Shown in pieces: positions 39,233 through 49,249 of a stretch of 64,000 bases of DNA. The position numbers and the translations under genes were made by a program. The notes under the pieces were generated by a model that worked only from the letters and a program-made list of their open reading frames with translations, did no database searches and was not told the DNA's origin. Location of the stretch: positions 34,810,052-34,874,051 of the forward strand of contig NC_087062.1 of assembly GCF_963678635.1 (NCBI RefSeq), read 5' to 3'. The stretch comes from Symsagittifera roscoffensis. Its lineage: Eukaryota; Xenacoelomorpha; Acoela; Convolutidae. Position 1 is the first letter of the stretch, and every line of letters starts with the position of its first letter.

Positions 39233-39940
39233 TAACACCGGGTTATCGTCAAGTTGTTATCCAGTTTTCTGTAACCAATCTTACAAATCGCATAAGAAAT
39301 TGAAATTTATCTACTCCAACTCAACTCACTACGTGTTCACAAATGGCATCGTACTACATCTCACTGCCTTTCAACATTTTCACAAAATTTGCACCATGAG
39401 GAGTGTCCTAGATAAAAATTTCTTTTCTGACTACTTACGTCATCTCGCCATAAGACATCTTTTCGCTCTTTGTGATTAAAAAGTGGGACGTGGCACGGCC
39501 ACGCACCCGTTAAAATTAACTTAACTTCACTCACCAAGTATAATCAGTCATTTATGCGGTCCTTTCCATATTAAAACTAAGAAACTCTGTGGCTAGGAAA
39601 GTTCTTGAGTTACCCACCCTTCCCGAGCGAGTTTACTCAAACTTACCATGTCGCCACACAGTGAATTTGTGTCTTACACAGGTTAAAAACTTCAGTCGTG
39701 AATAAATAGGTATATATACTCACCTATATTCCTTATATACATACATAGATAGTAGTAACTAAAATCAACAAAATCAACAATTTTAACAATTGCAACATTT
39801 TCAAAGTTTGGTCTGACCAAACTAGATCAAAACAAAAAGTTTAACAAGTTCAATAATCAAAACTTGGTTGATTGGTTTAAGTTTTAGCACACAAATACAA
39901 TCAAGTTTTTCTCTCCTTCTCTTCTCTTCTTTGGTCATCT
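39233..39940 (-). other. Giant element 3' untranslated region
   Basis: About 700 bases between the end of ORF6 and the polypurine tract. AT-rich, with no ORF or recognised motif. Confidence 0.6.
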
Positions 39941-40549
39941 TCACTCCATCATTTCTCCATCCTGATGTTCAGCGTCACTGTCTTCCAGGACTTTCTCTAA
40001 CATGTCCAGAGAGTTGCGGGCCGTGCCCCAACCCTCCTGTTCCAACAGCCTCGGTTTGCAACAAGGTAGCAAGTCCACATTCACCTTCTGCTCCCGGTTC
40101 CTGCAAAAGCTGTTGTGAAGACACAGGCTCACGTTTCGTTCTAGGTCAGCTCTTAAGACCTCTTTCTTCTCATCTTCAGAAACACAAGGCGTTCCAGCTA
40201 CCCGCTTCACCGCTGTGGTGACCGCGTTTCTGTGCGTCAAGAATGCTCGTTTATAGGCTCCTGGTCCTATATCTAGCTGGAAAAATTGATAGGCTTCCGT
40301 ATTCCTTGACATGTGACGCTTCGCGCGTTCATACATCCAAGATGTCATCACTGCACGGAACCAAGGCATCAATCTTTGCCTTGACCATATTCTTTCAATG
40401 GCTTTAGGTATTCTCAGAACCTTGCAGGTGGTTCTGAAAAGATCCAATTCACGACTCATTTTAACGTTGCTCAACTGTTCAGGAGTCGGCACGGCCGTCT
40501 CCTGCTCACTTGTGTCCGCGTTAGCCTCCAACCATCTCACTGCTAGCAT
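39941..40549 (-). CDS. ORF6, unknown protein of giant element
   Basis: I do not recognise this protein. From the ATG at 40549 it has about 202 residues; the open frame extends five codons upstream to a GTG. It is helical and highly charged in appearance: RELDLFRTTCKVLRIPKAIERIW near the start, a Lys/Arg-rich middle (YERAKRHMSR, AVKRVAG), and an acidic C-terminus ending GEMME. There are Cys residues in a CLHNSFCRNR...LLPCC region but no clear zinc-finger spacing. Its ATG overlaps the stop of ORF5 as ATGCTAG, the -1 frame relative to ORF5, which suggests translational coupling or a -1 frameshift. It could be the displaced C-terminus of ORF5 rather than a separate protein. Confidence 0.65.
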   Translation of the reverse strand: MLAVRWLEANADTSEQETAVPTPEQLSNVKMSRELDLFRTTCKVLRIPKAIERIWSRQRLMPWFRAVMTSWMYERAKRHMSRNTEAYQFFQLDIGPGAYKRAFLTHRNAVTTAVKRVAGTPCVSEDEKKEVLRADLERNVSLCLHNSFCRNREQKVNVDLLPCCKPRLLEQEGWGTARNSLDMLEKVLEDSDAEHQDGEMME

Positions 40550-43500
40550 GGCGCTAACCACCACGTTGATACTTGTTGATTCTGATCGGGCAACCCCGTG
40601 GAGTACAACTCCTCCACGTCCCAGACTAGGATCAGATTCCCGCGTTTAGGGTACCACAACGTCTGCGCCAAGCAGTGGCAAGGATACTCCCCATGGGTTC
40701 TCACTATGTTCCTTCGGGTCCGATACCCTGAGGCTCCCAGCAACGGTTCCACTTCCATCAGGATTCTATGTAAATCGTCTTTCTCTTCTATGGTGGGGAA
40801 TTCAGTGGGTAACGCTCCACTCGCTTTCTGTTTCTGGAACTCACTCACGTTGCCTTCGTTCAGTCTCATGAACTCTTCACCCACAACGTCTTGCAACTCG
40901 CCTTCGGATCTCTTCGGGACTGCCCGAAAGATCTTTGCCAACAAGTCATATGACCTCTCTGACATTCTGGCCAACCTCACGCACTTTGGCACAGAGAAAA
41001 GTTGGTCAACCAACACTTGTTGCGTCCTCGCATCCATCACCACCATGTGCGTAGGATACTTGCTATTACAATACGGCGCTGAGCTTGAACCCACCATATA
41101 TTTTGAACCAGTAGGTCTGTGATAGGCTTCACTATCCTTCAGATTCATTTCATTCTCTAGGGCTTCTCGCCAGCCTCCAATCTTTTGCTCTGTCTGTAAT
41201 GCTCCAGGGAATATTTCCACGCTGAGGGACGTCACTAGCTCATGGGCACGCTCCAAGCGCTCGAGCGATTCTATCGAACTCGTCATGCTGCAAAATCCCA
41301 AGGCTGTGATCAGGTTTACGTCCGTCACCCCATGGCAGTCTGCGACCAACTCCATGGCACTCTTATCTGACATGCTCAATCTTCCATATAATCGTGCCAG
41401 TTGTCGATGCTGCTCGCTTAGCGTAATCAGGCAGTGTCCCAGGTTACAAACATGTCCTTCCATCCCACTGTGTTGAGCCAAGCATGTGCCTTGCTTCAAC
41501 CAATTACTCGATGTACCTTCCTCGGACAGCTCCGTGGACGGGTTGCTCTTCTTCTTCGTCAATCTCATGGCCAGCAGGTGTTGTATCATGGCCAGATCAT
41601 GTAGACTCGCATCATCATCCCGGTCTAACATGATATCCGCGGTCATGTCCCAGATTAAGCCTGCGTTAGGATGGGGACACCAGGAAGGTTTCATGAGTTC
41701 CCACATCACTACTAGACTGGTTTTCAAGGGACCGTCCCAAGAACCACAATCAAAACTCACTTGCCCTTTTAGCTCGGGAATCGAGGGTTCGATTACTCGT
41801 TCTTCCAAAATAATTCCAAGCTTGGGTTGTTCCACCATCAACATTCCAATTTCCTTAATCCGTTCAACCCAGAAGTTGAGCACGGTGACTTGCTCATAGT
41901 CGAAGTATGCTTCCCTGGCTTCCTCGTTCACGAAGGGATTATACGCCATCCCCGGTATGCCAGACACATATTGGAACGACTTCAGTTTCCCTAGTGTTGC
42001 AAACTCCTTTTGTCCTCTGGCCGCTTCAATCAAGTCTCTGCTCACTCTCAATTCCTTGTTGGAGTATCTTCTCACCTCTTCCAACTTGCGATAGCTTTCC
42101 ATATCATTCGACTCCTTGCTTGGCACGGTCAATGGCATGTCCTGATATAGCTCTAGGAGTGCCCTAAGGAAGTTCCTTTCGCAATCAACTCCCTTTTGCC
42201 GAATGATCTTTATACATTCTCCCAACACAGGAGTGGGGATGCGATCCACCACGAACCTGACAAAGCAAAGGGCATCCTTACGCTTAGCCCATGCTATCGC
42301 TGAATCGTCTTTCGAAATCAATGCTCGTAGAGCTTCCATTAACTCTAGCTCCTGTTCTCGTGATTTCGAGTCATTACTGGCTTCATACTCCGCCTTTTTG
42401 ATGCCCATCAAGCACCAAGCCAACCGTACTTGCAGATCAGTTCTCACGCAAGGATGAGCCAGGTATGCTGCTACCGTCGCAGGTGCATTCATCGTCTCAT
42501 CGAAGTATTTCTGGAGGGCCGCCCTCCAAGAAATTTCTAGCAGTTTTTCCAATCCAATTTCGTTCGCTTCTGATGACATTACTGTGCCATACTCTCTTCG
42601 ATTGAAGTTAGAGTTCTCCGTAAGCCCCTTCAAGTATTCTTGCATGGCTCTCTTCTCGCTCCAAGCCATCAGGTGCCCTCTCGCGGAGTTCCTCGCTTTC
42701 AACATCTCCACATAACCCCCTGCCGGATCTCCCATGTGGACCGATTCCGGCACAGTTATTCGACTGTACTCGACCACGTCGAGTTGTCCTTCCAGTTTCA
42801 ACTTGGCCATGTTGATTCGCGAGGGCCTATAATCTTCAAGTCCTCCAGATCCACATTGACTGATTACTTCCATTTCTAACTTAGTGTCTGCCAGGGTTCG
42901 CGCCGTCTTCTTCGACCTTGTGGCGGTTACGGTCAGACCTGCCAAGAGCATAGGGGGTATCAGATTCTCTTTTTCTCCCCCTGTCAGTGTTGTACTATCT
43001 CCCTGCCCGCTCTCGCCTGAACGACCTGCGCTCGTTAAAGAGGTCACCACTGCGTTGGCTCTTGACTTCACCACTTTCGGGTTCATGGCTCGACTTCCTG
43101 TCTTCCCTTTTAGTCGCTTCAGCCCTTTCCTGGCTCGTCTGACAGGTAATTTCTTTGCAACATGCTGATCATCGGCACTGTCTTCTGTTACTGACTCGGT
43201 CAGAACATCCGACTCCATGGAGCTCACTATTTTTTCCAGGACCTCACGCATGATGGGTTGGTTCAATCCCACCTTCATTATGGACTGCGTCCCATATCGC
43301 CTTATCACGTCCCAAGATTTCTCCATGAAGTTTACTCGGCTCCAGATTGCTCCTGTCTTGCCTTCCAACTCCATTTGATATCTTTCCCATTCTTCTTCTG
43401 GTAATGTGCTGAGGAACGATATCTTCATTGACTCTTCGATTTTCCTCCTCCTTGGTGATTCATAAAGCAGTTTCTGCGGATCCCTGCTTCGGCACTCTCT

Positions 43501-44652
43501 AGCTTGGCTTATTGGGTCTATCGGAGATAGATCGGCCGACGCCTCTTTTGTAGGAGACATGAAGGACGATGGTGCCATTAACAATAAACTCCCATCGACT
43601 TCCCCATCGTCATCTTCACTGAACCGGTACTCTAGCAAGTCCCTTTCCAACGCTCCTAGATCGGTCTCTCCCGGTTTCTCCGTCTTACTTCCGGTCCCGT
43701 CATCGTTATCGTCCTGATCCATCAATTCATCGTCGTCCGCATCAGGTTTCGGCCTAGGTCCCGAGGGTCCTTGTCGCGCGTCTGTGCCCGAATCCGGCCG
43801 AGCCGGTACGGCCATGTCTCCTGCATGATAAAACAATTCATCATCGACCAGGAACTCTACCAACTCCTCGCCATGTGGGGCCAGGTCCTCTATCGTTATA
43901 TATGAGCCTCCTCTGCTCTCCCTTGCCACCTCCAGCATCACCACTTTCGCTTCTCCTGACCATTTCAGTCTCGATAAGTCATCCGCGGAAGAATATACTT
44001 CGTTCCACGTTTCAGCCGAGACCTCTGGTCTCCTGGAGGGTAGTGCTTTGATCTTTTTCCTGCTCCAGGCATCGGGAAATGAGAAGTCGAACGTATGCAC
44101 GGCAGCAACGTTCCAGCTGATGAAGCGCGGCTCCATCCCTCCACTCCACTTCAGCATTCTCTTCTCTGCGTCACGAGCTGCTCCAATACGAGGGGCAGTG
44201 ATGGGAGATGTGACTCCCAACAACATCCTCCTTATCGGTGGATATCGATGGCATTGGTCCGGCAGCGGCCTGGACCCAGGAAGCCATGTTTGTTGATTCT
44301 CTTTCGCATGGGCATAGGCTCCCGGCAATTGAGGTACTACCACAGCCTCTCCTGTATCTTTCACCACTGGTCTCAAATTCCAGAGTTTTGGGTTAAACTG
44401 GATGTGGGACAGATCCTCACGGCCCATTCGGCATTTGAAGTGGTTGTTGAAGTCCATCAACACCCAACCTGGCTCTGCTATTCTTCCGAATAGCCTATCA
44501 TCGCTAGCCAGCTTTCTCAGTTCACTCTGCTCTACCCAATTCAGCACGGAACAATCCACTACTGAGACCAGGTTGACGTACAACACTGAATTCCTGTACG
44601 CTTTAACTTGCACATCCGGGAACGCAAAGGACATCACCGGTCCATACACCAC
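40543..44652 (-). CDS. ORF5, 1369-residue unknown protein
   Basis: A large open frame with no domain I can name. It begins at a GTG and is in the same frame as ORF4, separated from it only by a TAG at 44686-44688 and eleven sense codons, so it is more likely made by stop readthrough than from its own start. The first ATG is codon 7. Visible features: a strongly acidic low-complexity segment around residues 303-350 (DADDDELMDQDDNDDG), a basic cluster around 500-532 (KKLPVRRARKGLKRLKGK) that looks like a nuclear localisation signal, and a long helical C-terminal half with scattered Cys. I see no signal peptide, membrane span or polymerase motif. The absence of stops over 4.1 kb implies recent selection or very recent insertion. 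Confidence 0.75.
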   Translation of the reverse strand: MVYGPVMSFAFPDVQVKAYRNSVLYVNLVSVVDCSVLNWVEQSELRKLASDDRLFGRIAEPGWVLMDFNNHFKCRMGREDLSHIQFNPKLWNLRPVVKDTGEAVVVPQLPGAYAHAKENQQTWLPGSRPLPDQCHRYPPIRRMLLGVTSPITAPRIGAARDAEKRMLKWSGGMEPRFISWNVAAVHTFDFSFPDAWSRKKIKALPSRRPEVSAETWNEVYSSADDLSRLKWSGEAKVVMLEVARESRGGSYITIEDLAPHGEELVEFLVDDELFYHAGDMAVPARPDSGTDARQGPSGPRPKPDADDDELMDQDDNDDGTGSKTEKPGETDLGALERDLLEYRFSEDDDGEVDGSLLLMAPSSFMSPTKEASADLSPIDPISQARECRSRDPQKLLYESPRRRKIEESMKISFLSTLPEEEWERYQMELEGKTGAIWSRVNFMEKSWDVIRRYGTQSIMKVGLNQPIMREVLEKIVSSMESDVLTESVTEDSADDQHVAKKLPVRRARKGLKRLKGKTGSRAMNPKVVKSRANAVVTSLTSAGRSGESGQGDSTTLTGGEKENLIPPMLLAGLTVTATRSKKTARTLADTKLEMEVISQCGSGGLEDYRPSRINMAKLKLEGQLDVVEYSRITVPESVHMGDPAGGYVEMLKARNSARGHLMAWSEKRAMQEYLKGLTENSNFNRREYGTVMSSEANEIGLEKLLEISWRAALQKYFDETMNAPATVAAYLAHPCVRTDLQVRLAWCLMGIKKAEYEASNDSKSREQELELMEALRALISKDDSAIAWAKRKDALCFVRFVVDRIPTPVLGECIKIIRQKGVDCERNFLRALLELYQDMPLTVPSKESNDMESYRKLEEVRRYSNKELRVSRDLIEAARGQKEFATLGKLKSFQYVSGIPGMAYNPFVNEEAREAYFDYEQVTVLNFWVERIKEIGMLMVEQPKLGIILEERVIEPSIPELKGQVSFDCGSWDGPLKTSLVVMWELMKPSWCPHPNAGLIWDMTADIMLDRDDDASLHDLAMIQHLLAMRLTKKKSNPSTELSEEGTSSNWLKQGTCLAQHSGMEGHVCNLGHCLITLSEQHRQLARLYGRLSMSDKSAMELVADCHGVTDVNLITALGFCSMTSSIESLERLERAHELVTSLSVEIFPGALQTEQKIGGWREALENEMNLKDSEAYHRPTGSKYMVGSSSAPYCNSKYPTHMVVMDARTQQVLVDQLFSVPKCVRLARMSERSYDLLAKIFRAVPKRSEGELQDVVGEEFMRLNEGNVSEFQKQKASGALPTEFPTIEEKDDLHRILMEVEPLLGASGYRTRRNIVRTHGEYPCHCLAQTLWYPKRGNLILVWDVEELYSTGLPDQNQQVSTWWLAPC

Positions 44653-44688
44653 TGTGACGAATTCCCTCAGTCCGTGGACCAGAGCCTA
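44639..44688 (-). promoter_or_regulatory. ORF4/ORF5 UAG junction with stem
   Basis: The ORF4 frame ends CCG TAG GCT CTG and stays open in the same frame for ORF5. Starting six bases after the stop (minus strand), TGGACC's complement GGTCCA pairs with TGGACC at 44644-44639, a 6-bp stem with a ~30-base loop. A downstream structure is a known feature of some readthrough signals; its role here is inferred. Confidence 0.45.
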
Positions 44689-47600
44689 CGGATCAATCCG
44701 CATCATGACAGCTAAGTCTGTTAGTAAGGGCATGCCACAATACTGCTTACATTCGCTTGCGTTCGTCGCCACTTTGTCCTCTCCTGTGACGCTTCTGTTT
44801 TGTTGCAAGAGGTATTGAAGTAGGAGAGTCCTCCAGTCTTTCATCTTCTTGAGCGAGGCAGTTTCCAACTGTGCATTGAACTCACGACTGGGTCCCTGTA
44901 GTTGTTCAGGGTAACGCAATAGCACAAGCAAGTCTCCCAGTCGACCATAGGTCATGGCAATCAGAGTCAGGAGTCCATCCAATCTCAAATCGGCCAATGC
45001 TTGGGTAAAGAGGTTTGTCGGTCCTTTCACAAAGTTTTCATGACCAAATGTCACGTATAAGGCTAGCACCAGGCCAATCGACAACTTCCTGATGTCTTTG
45101 ACGAAGCTCGCGATCAGGTTCCTAGATGCCTTCGGATAGCACGTCGATAGGAAAGATGGCGTCCATCCCACTCCCATTCCACCCATCATAGCATCTGATC
45201 GTTCATACTGTGCCTTCGTGGCCAGCACGTCAGCTTGGAACTTGTCCAACGACATCGTGTTTACGTCTTGCATCAGTTTCAACATCTTGCCTCCAGCCAA
45301 CTCCCGGGCATTAAGTAGATTCTTCAGATACGCGTGTATCTCTTTAATTATTGCCGGCGCATGCTCAAACGCGTCCTCACCCAAGGTGCACAGCCTCGGT
45401 GACAGGTACAACCATATATTGTTGTGTGGCTTCGTACGCAAAGCCATTGCCATGAGGTCCTCCTCTGCTGACGTCATGTTCTTTCTGATCATCCTTCCCT
45501 GCTCATTCTCTGCATGATCCATCTGTCTGAACCAGAGATCATCAGCCACATGTTGTACTAATAGATGATCGTCACCTACCCCTGGTCTTAGCTTCAATAA
45601 TCTTGCGAAGTTGGACAGCTCCAACCCCAGAACTTCATCTAGCACCAACCGAGTTGTGCTACAATCTCTGAGCCCCTGTATGGCATTCGAGATGTCAGCC
45701 CAAACGGCGGGAAGCTCAGATCGGGACGGATAGTAATTGTCCGGGTCCACCACTCTGTTTGGGGCAGGAATTATCACGTTAAATATCCCCTCTGCTATCG
45801 TCGTGACCATTGTGTACACAAATTGAAGGGGTTCAGGCAACGCAGCGTAGCCTGGTGACAATACGAAGATCACCTTCACCACATTCATGGTGAAACGTTG
45901 TCTTGCTGCTGCCTCTACCTCGGCCATCGCCGAGAGCAGTGTCATTATCGCCTCCCCTATAACTTCGTTACTCGGGATCGATCCATCCGTCAGACGTGAC
46001 AATAAGCCTCTGCTTTGTAGATGATCATTTGAGCCTGCAACCACTATTACCTGCGGCTCCATGCTGACCACTCTCCGTACACTTATCATCATGCCTATCG
46101 CCTGTCCCCAGTCCAGTTTAGGCGCCGTTAAGAAAATCACATCGGGCCAGAATAGAGAACGGGGCGTGTAGAGATAATCGGAGCCGGCCACAACCAGATA
46201 TTTGGCAGCCTTCATGTCCAAGGGGTCATAAGCTGCAAAAAGGCCATCGCCTATTGGGGCCTTCAGGTTCCCGTATCTCTTATCGTCTCCAACCACTGTT
46301 GTAGTTCGGGGGTAATCCCTCGAATACTCGCCCGGCGTCTGACCGGGTGGTTTAGCGAATTGTCTGTACATCTTGTGATGTTTGTTATTGGGCTTTTTCT
46401 CCGTCTGGAACTTGCCCTTGCGCACAGGTGGTGTCCTTTCCCGGGTCCTATCTCGAACGTCGGTGAGCGACCGGGTGTTTAAAGGTCCAACGGTATTGTC
46501 ATGAGGCAATCCATCCAGGTCTGCATGTCGGAGTGAGGTCGAGGAGCTGAATTTCTCCTGTTCTGCTAGCAGCCAATCCACGCCCGGTATCCGATAAAGT
46601 CGCGACACTGTGGGACTTTCACCGCCAGTCATTCTCATCGCATCTTCCCGACACGTCAAGGTATTCATATTCAACTTCGCCGACATGTCCGTCTTATACT
46701 GACCCCAATGGCTAGGATCTGATCTATTCCAAAGCAGCCTGCTGCCTGATTCAATTCCCTCCGCTGGCACGGTACTTGTAGACGGTCCTGCCGTCGAAGC
46801 AGGATTTGTCGTGGCAGGCGAATCATTCCTCCTAGACGCGGTCTGGGAGTTGTTTCTATTACTCTGCTCCACCGATCTGCCGAGTCGGCTTCCAATCGAC
46901 TGCGGCCTGGGAGGAGGAGCAGTCCCCAGCCTGTCTCTCACGTTTGAGCTCGGAGCGACGGTTACGGCTCCAACCGTCTCCGTTGCCAAGGGCCCTAGAC
47001 GGTTGGCGAGGGATTCGGGCACGGTTGCCCTTATTCTACTCCCTCCGGTCAAATTGGTCCGAGCCAAAGAACCGGTCGCCCTCGACTCTTGCTCCACTTC
47101 TCTCAGTTGCGTCTGAAACACATCGTTAATCCAATGCCTCCCTCGTTGGGTATTGAAGTGCACTCCATCTCTGGTGAGCTCGATGTGATCAGTCATGCGT
47201 AGCATATTTTCGAGATCCAGGAGTCGCAACTCGCCAGGGTTGTTTCTCACCAGACTGCGGGTCATTTCATTCCACCGCGTCACGTTACCATTCATGAAAT
47301 CTGCAGCTATGGTGCCCACCAAAGGATTTGGTGGTATCGTGCACAGGATCACGAGTTTGGGTCTGTACTTTTCTTTCAATTCGTTCAAGAGACACACCAA
47401 TAGAGGTTCCCACTTGTTCTCCGGAGTCACGGGGGCTCTCGAGACGTCATTGGTCCCCAGCATCATTATTAATGTATCCAGATGATCCTCGCTCTGGAAC
47501 TCCATCATCTTGATGACTTGAGCCACTGAGGCTCCTCCAAAGGACAGAATGGTAGTATGACCATAGACGAAGATCTCATTCAGATCTCTCACCAAACTGT

Positions 47601-48807
47601 CTCCAATGATCAAATGGCGACTCCCTGGGGGAATTACTTGGTCGTTCGTGGCGGGGTTCCAGCTCATGTCATTCAGGCAGGCTCGAGGATGCTCGGCTGG
47701 CACTTGCGTGAACTGATGACGTGCCATCAGATTCTTCCTGATGTCTACCACGCGAGACTTCTCAAAGACTCCACCAGGCGCAGAACACGCTATCGTGCGG
47801 GTTGCTCGCTCCGAGCTATTTGATGAATGATCACGACGCTGGGAAGGAACGATCCTAAGCAGTGTCCGCTCAGTGCCTCTGTTGATCTCATCCATCGCGG
47901 CTCTGGCCACTTGGTTAAATGATTCCTGAAATTGAGGAGCTAGATAGGTGTCAGAAGGGTCTGGTATCGTAAACCTCTGACTCGAAGCAGACGGTCGTGT
48001 CTGCTGAGGAGCCTCGGGCCCCCTTGATGCACGCAAATCCAGAACCTCAGGTCCTCTCGATGCGCACAGCTCCTGCGCTGTTGTCCTGGGGCGTGTGTCG
48101 TTAGATCCCTCCGAGGACCTCATGCTCGCCAGGATTTCCGGTGACACTTGGCTCACCTTCGCCATATACAGCTCCTTCAGGTGCTTTATCTCATCCTCCT
48201 TGTAGGCCACCTGCAGATCTTCAAATTTCTTTTTCCATTCGTCTCTCTCCCGAGCTATGGCCCTGTACTCCTGAAGTTTGGCACACAGCTCACTCTGATC
48301 TCTCTCCTTCTTCTCCAGTGTCTCAATCGTCTCCGACGTCTGGATCTCTATCTCGCTCACTCTCACTCTCTTTAGGGGAGGAGCAGCTGTTGGAGAGTCG
48401 ACAGAGTGTGACGGGCCTGGCCCATCACGTTGTCTCTTCGCTCCAATGAGTGGCTGCGCAGGTTGGACGGGCAAGGGCATCTCACCTAGCCGGTGGTCCC
48501 TTTGCTCACCTAGTCCTGGCTCACGAGCCAGGTCGTGGCCAGACATCTCTCCGCGCCTCCATCTCATCAATCGGTTTCGGCCTCTCTCGGCGGTCCCGGA
48601 CTCACCGAAGGCCAACATCAACACGACTTCTGTAGGGCGATTCCCTCGACCCTCTCTTCCCAGTGCATTGAGGAGTGCGACCACAAACATCGCCAACCCC
48701 GGGTCTTCTCGTGTAAAATCACAATCGATCAGCCGCTGATAGATCTCGTCTAGAGTCGCTCCTAGACTCGCTGAGAGGAATTCCATGAGTTCGTTCGTGT
48801 CACCCAT
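44686..48807 (-). CDS. ORF4, SGNH hydrolase with second SGNH-like domain
   Basis: The open frame starts at a TTG at 48894, but the first ATG (48807, codon 30) lies downstream of a conserved splice acceptor and is my chosen start (1373 residues). Numbering from the TTG: a basic KRVRV cluster at 174-178 and a coiled coil at about 190-250; a Pro/Ser-rich linker; an SGNH/GDSL hydrolase domain at about 427-598 with all catalytic blocks (GDS, Ser433; FGG, Gly454; GTND, Asn482; DGVH, Asp576 and His579); a low-complexity linker at 600-890; then a second SGNH-like domain at about 897-1080 with AGSD, AGSND and DNYY in the matching places. Its catalytic His position is Tyr, so it is probably inactive. 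The C-terminal 300 residues are unknown. SGNH enzymes are esterases or lipases; the substrate here is unknown. A diverged homologue occurs in the old remnant. Confidence 0.88.
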   Translation of the reverse strand: MGDTNELMEFLSASLGATLDEIYQRLIDCDFTREDPGLAMFVVALLNALGREGRGNRPTEVVLMLAFGESGTAERGRNRLMRWRRGEMSGHDLAREPGLGEQRDHRLGEMPLPVQPAQPLIGAKRQRDGPGPSHSVDSPTAAPPLKRVRVSEIEIQTSETIETLEKKERDQSELCAKLQEYRAIARERDEWKKKFEDLQVAYKEDEIKHLKELYMAKVSQVSPEILASMRSSEGSNDTRPRTTAQELCASRGPEVLDLRASRGPEAPQQTRPSASSQRFTIPDPSDTYLAPQFQESFNQVARAAMDEINRGTERTLLRIVPSQRRDHSSNSSERATRTIACSAPGGVFEKSRVVDIRKNLMARHQFTQVPAEHPRACLNDMSWNPATNDQVIPPGSRHLIIGDSLVRDLNEIFVYGHTTILSFGGASVAQVIKMMEFQSEDHLDTLIMMLGTNDVSRAPVTPENKWEPLLVCLLNELKEKYRPKLVILCTIPPNPLVGTIAADFMNGNVTRWNEMTRSLVRNNPGELRLLDLENMLRMTDHIELTRDGVHFNTQRGRHWINDVFQTQLREVEQESRATGSLARTNLTGGSRIRATVPESLANRLGPLATETVGAVTVAPSSNVRDRLGTAPPPRPQSIGSRLGRSVEQSNRNNSQTASRRNDSPATTNPASTAGPSTSTVPAEGIESGSRLLWNRSDPSHWGQYKTDMSAKLNMNTLTCREDAMRMTGGESPTVSRLYRIPGVDWLLAEQEKFSSSTSLRHADLDGLPHDNTVGPLNTRSLTDVRDRTRERTPPVRKGKFQTEKKPNNKHHKMYRQFAKPPGQTPGEYSRDYPRTTTVVGDDKRYGNLKAPIGDGLFAAYDPLDMKAAKYLVVAGSDYLYTPRSLFWPDVIFLTAPKLDWGQAIGMMISVRRVVSMEPQVIVVAGSNDHLQSRGLLSRLTDGSIPSNEVIGEAIMTLLSAMAEVEAAARQRFTMNVVKVIFVLSPGYAALPEPLQFVYTMVTTIAEGIFNVIIPAPNRVVDPDNYYPSRSELPAVWADISNAIQGLRDCSTTRLVLDEVLGLELSNFARLLKLRPGVGDDHLLVQHVADDLWFRQMDHAENEQGRMIRKNMTSAEEDLMAMALRTKPHNNIWLYLSPRLCTLGEDAFEHAPAIIKEIHAYLKNLLNARELAGGKMLKLMQDVNTMSLDKFQADVLATKAQYERSDAMMGGMGVGWTPSFLSTCYPKASRNLIASFVKDIRKLSIGLVLALYVTFGHENFVKGPTNLFTQALADLRLDGLLTLIAMTYGRLGDLLVLLRYPEQLQGPSREFNAQLETASLKKMKDWRTLLLQYLLQQNRSVTGEDKVATNASECKQYCGMPLLTDLAVMMRIDP

Positions 48808-49249
48808 TTTTTTTCGTGTTGATTCTTCTTGTCGTGTCGTGTCATTTCTTTCTGTCTCCTCTGATTCAGTGTTCAGTAAACAATTTTCGATCAATCAAGA
48901 TCTAAAAAACAGGTCGCGACTTAGAACCATCATTTTTGGATGCAACATCAATCAATTCTTTAAAACTCTCCATTGAAATTCTCTTCACAATTCTGATTTA
49001 AAATTTAGCACCAAGGTGGATCGTCCACCTTTATCTTTGTCAGAGTAGCACGAATAAGCGCTGTCACCTTGATGACAGAAACATAAAACATATCATAACA
49101 ATAACATAACCTAAACACATAAACATCACACACCTATACTATCATATAAAAACCTAATCCCTAATACTGTACCTAAAGCCTAACCTAAAACTTGACTCTA
49201 ATTCTTATCGAGCAACTTAATAAAAACCACTTATCGCCGAGCGCAATTC
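48808..49249 (-). other. ORF3-ORF4 spacer
   Basis: Non-coding stretch between the macro ORF and the first ATG of ORF4. It is AT-rich and mostly unrecognisable except for the splice-acceptor block at 48890-48920. Confidence 0.65.
48890..48920 (-). promoter_or_regulatory. Conserved 3' splice acceptor before ORF4
   Basis: On the minus strand: GCGACCTGTTTTTTAG, then ATCTTGATTGATC, with the AG at 48903-48902. The old remnant keeps the block as GTGACCTTGTTTCTAG, then ATCCTGATTGATC at 36971, although the surrounding spacer has diverged. A T-tract directly before AG is a typical metazoan acceptor. It would put a ~94-base leader in front of the ORF4 ATG and suggests a spliced subgenomic mRNA. The donor was not identified. 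Confidence 0.6.

Noticed and set aside
40543-48807. ORF4 or ORF5 as an envelope glycoprotein
   Set aside because: No signal peptide, transmembrane span or furin-like site is visible, and both carry basic nuclear-type clusters.
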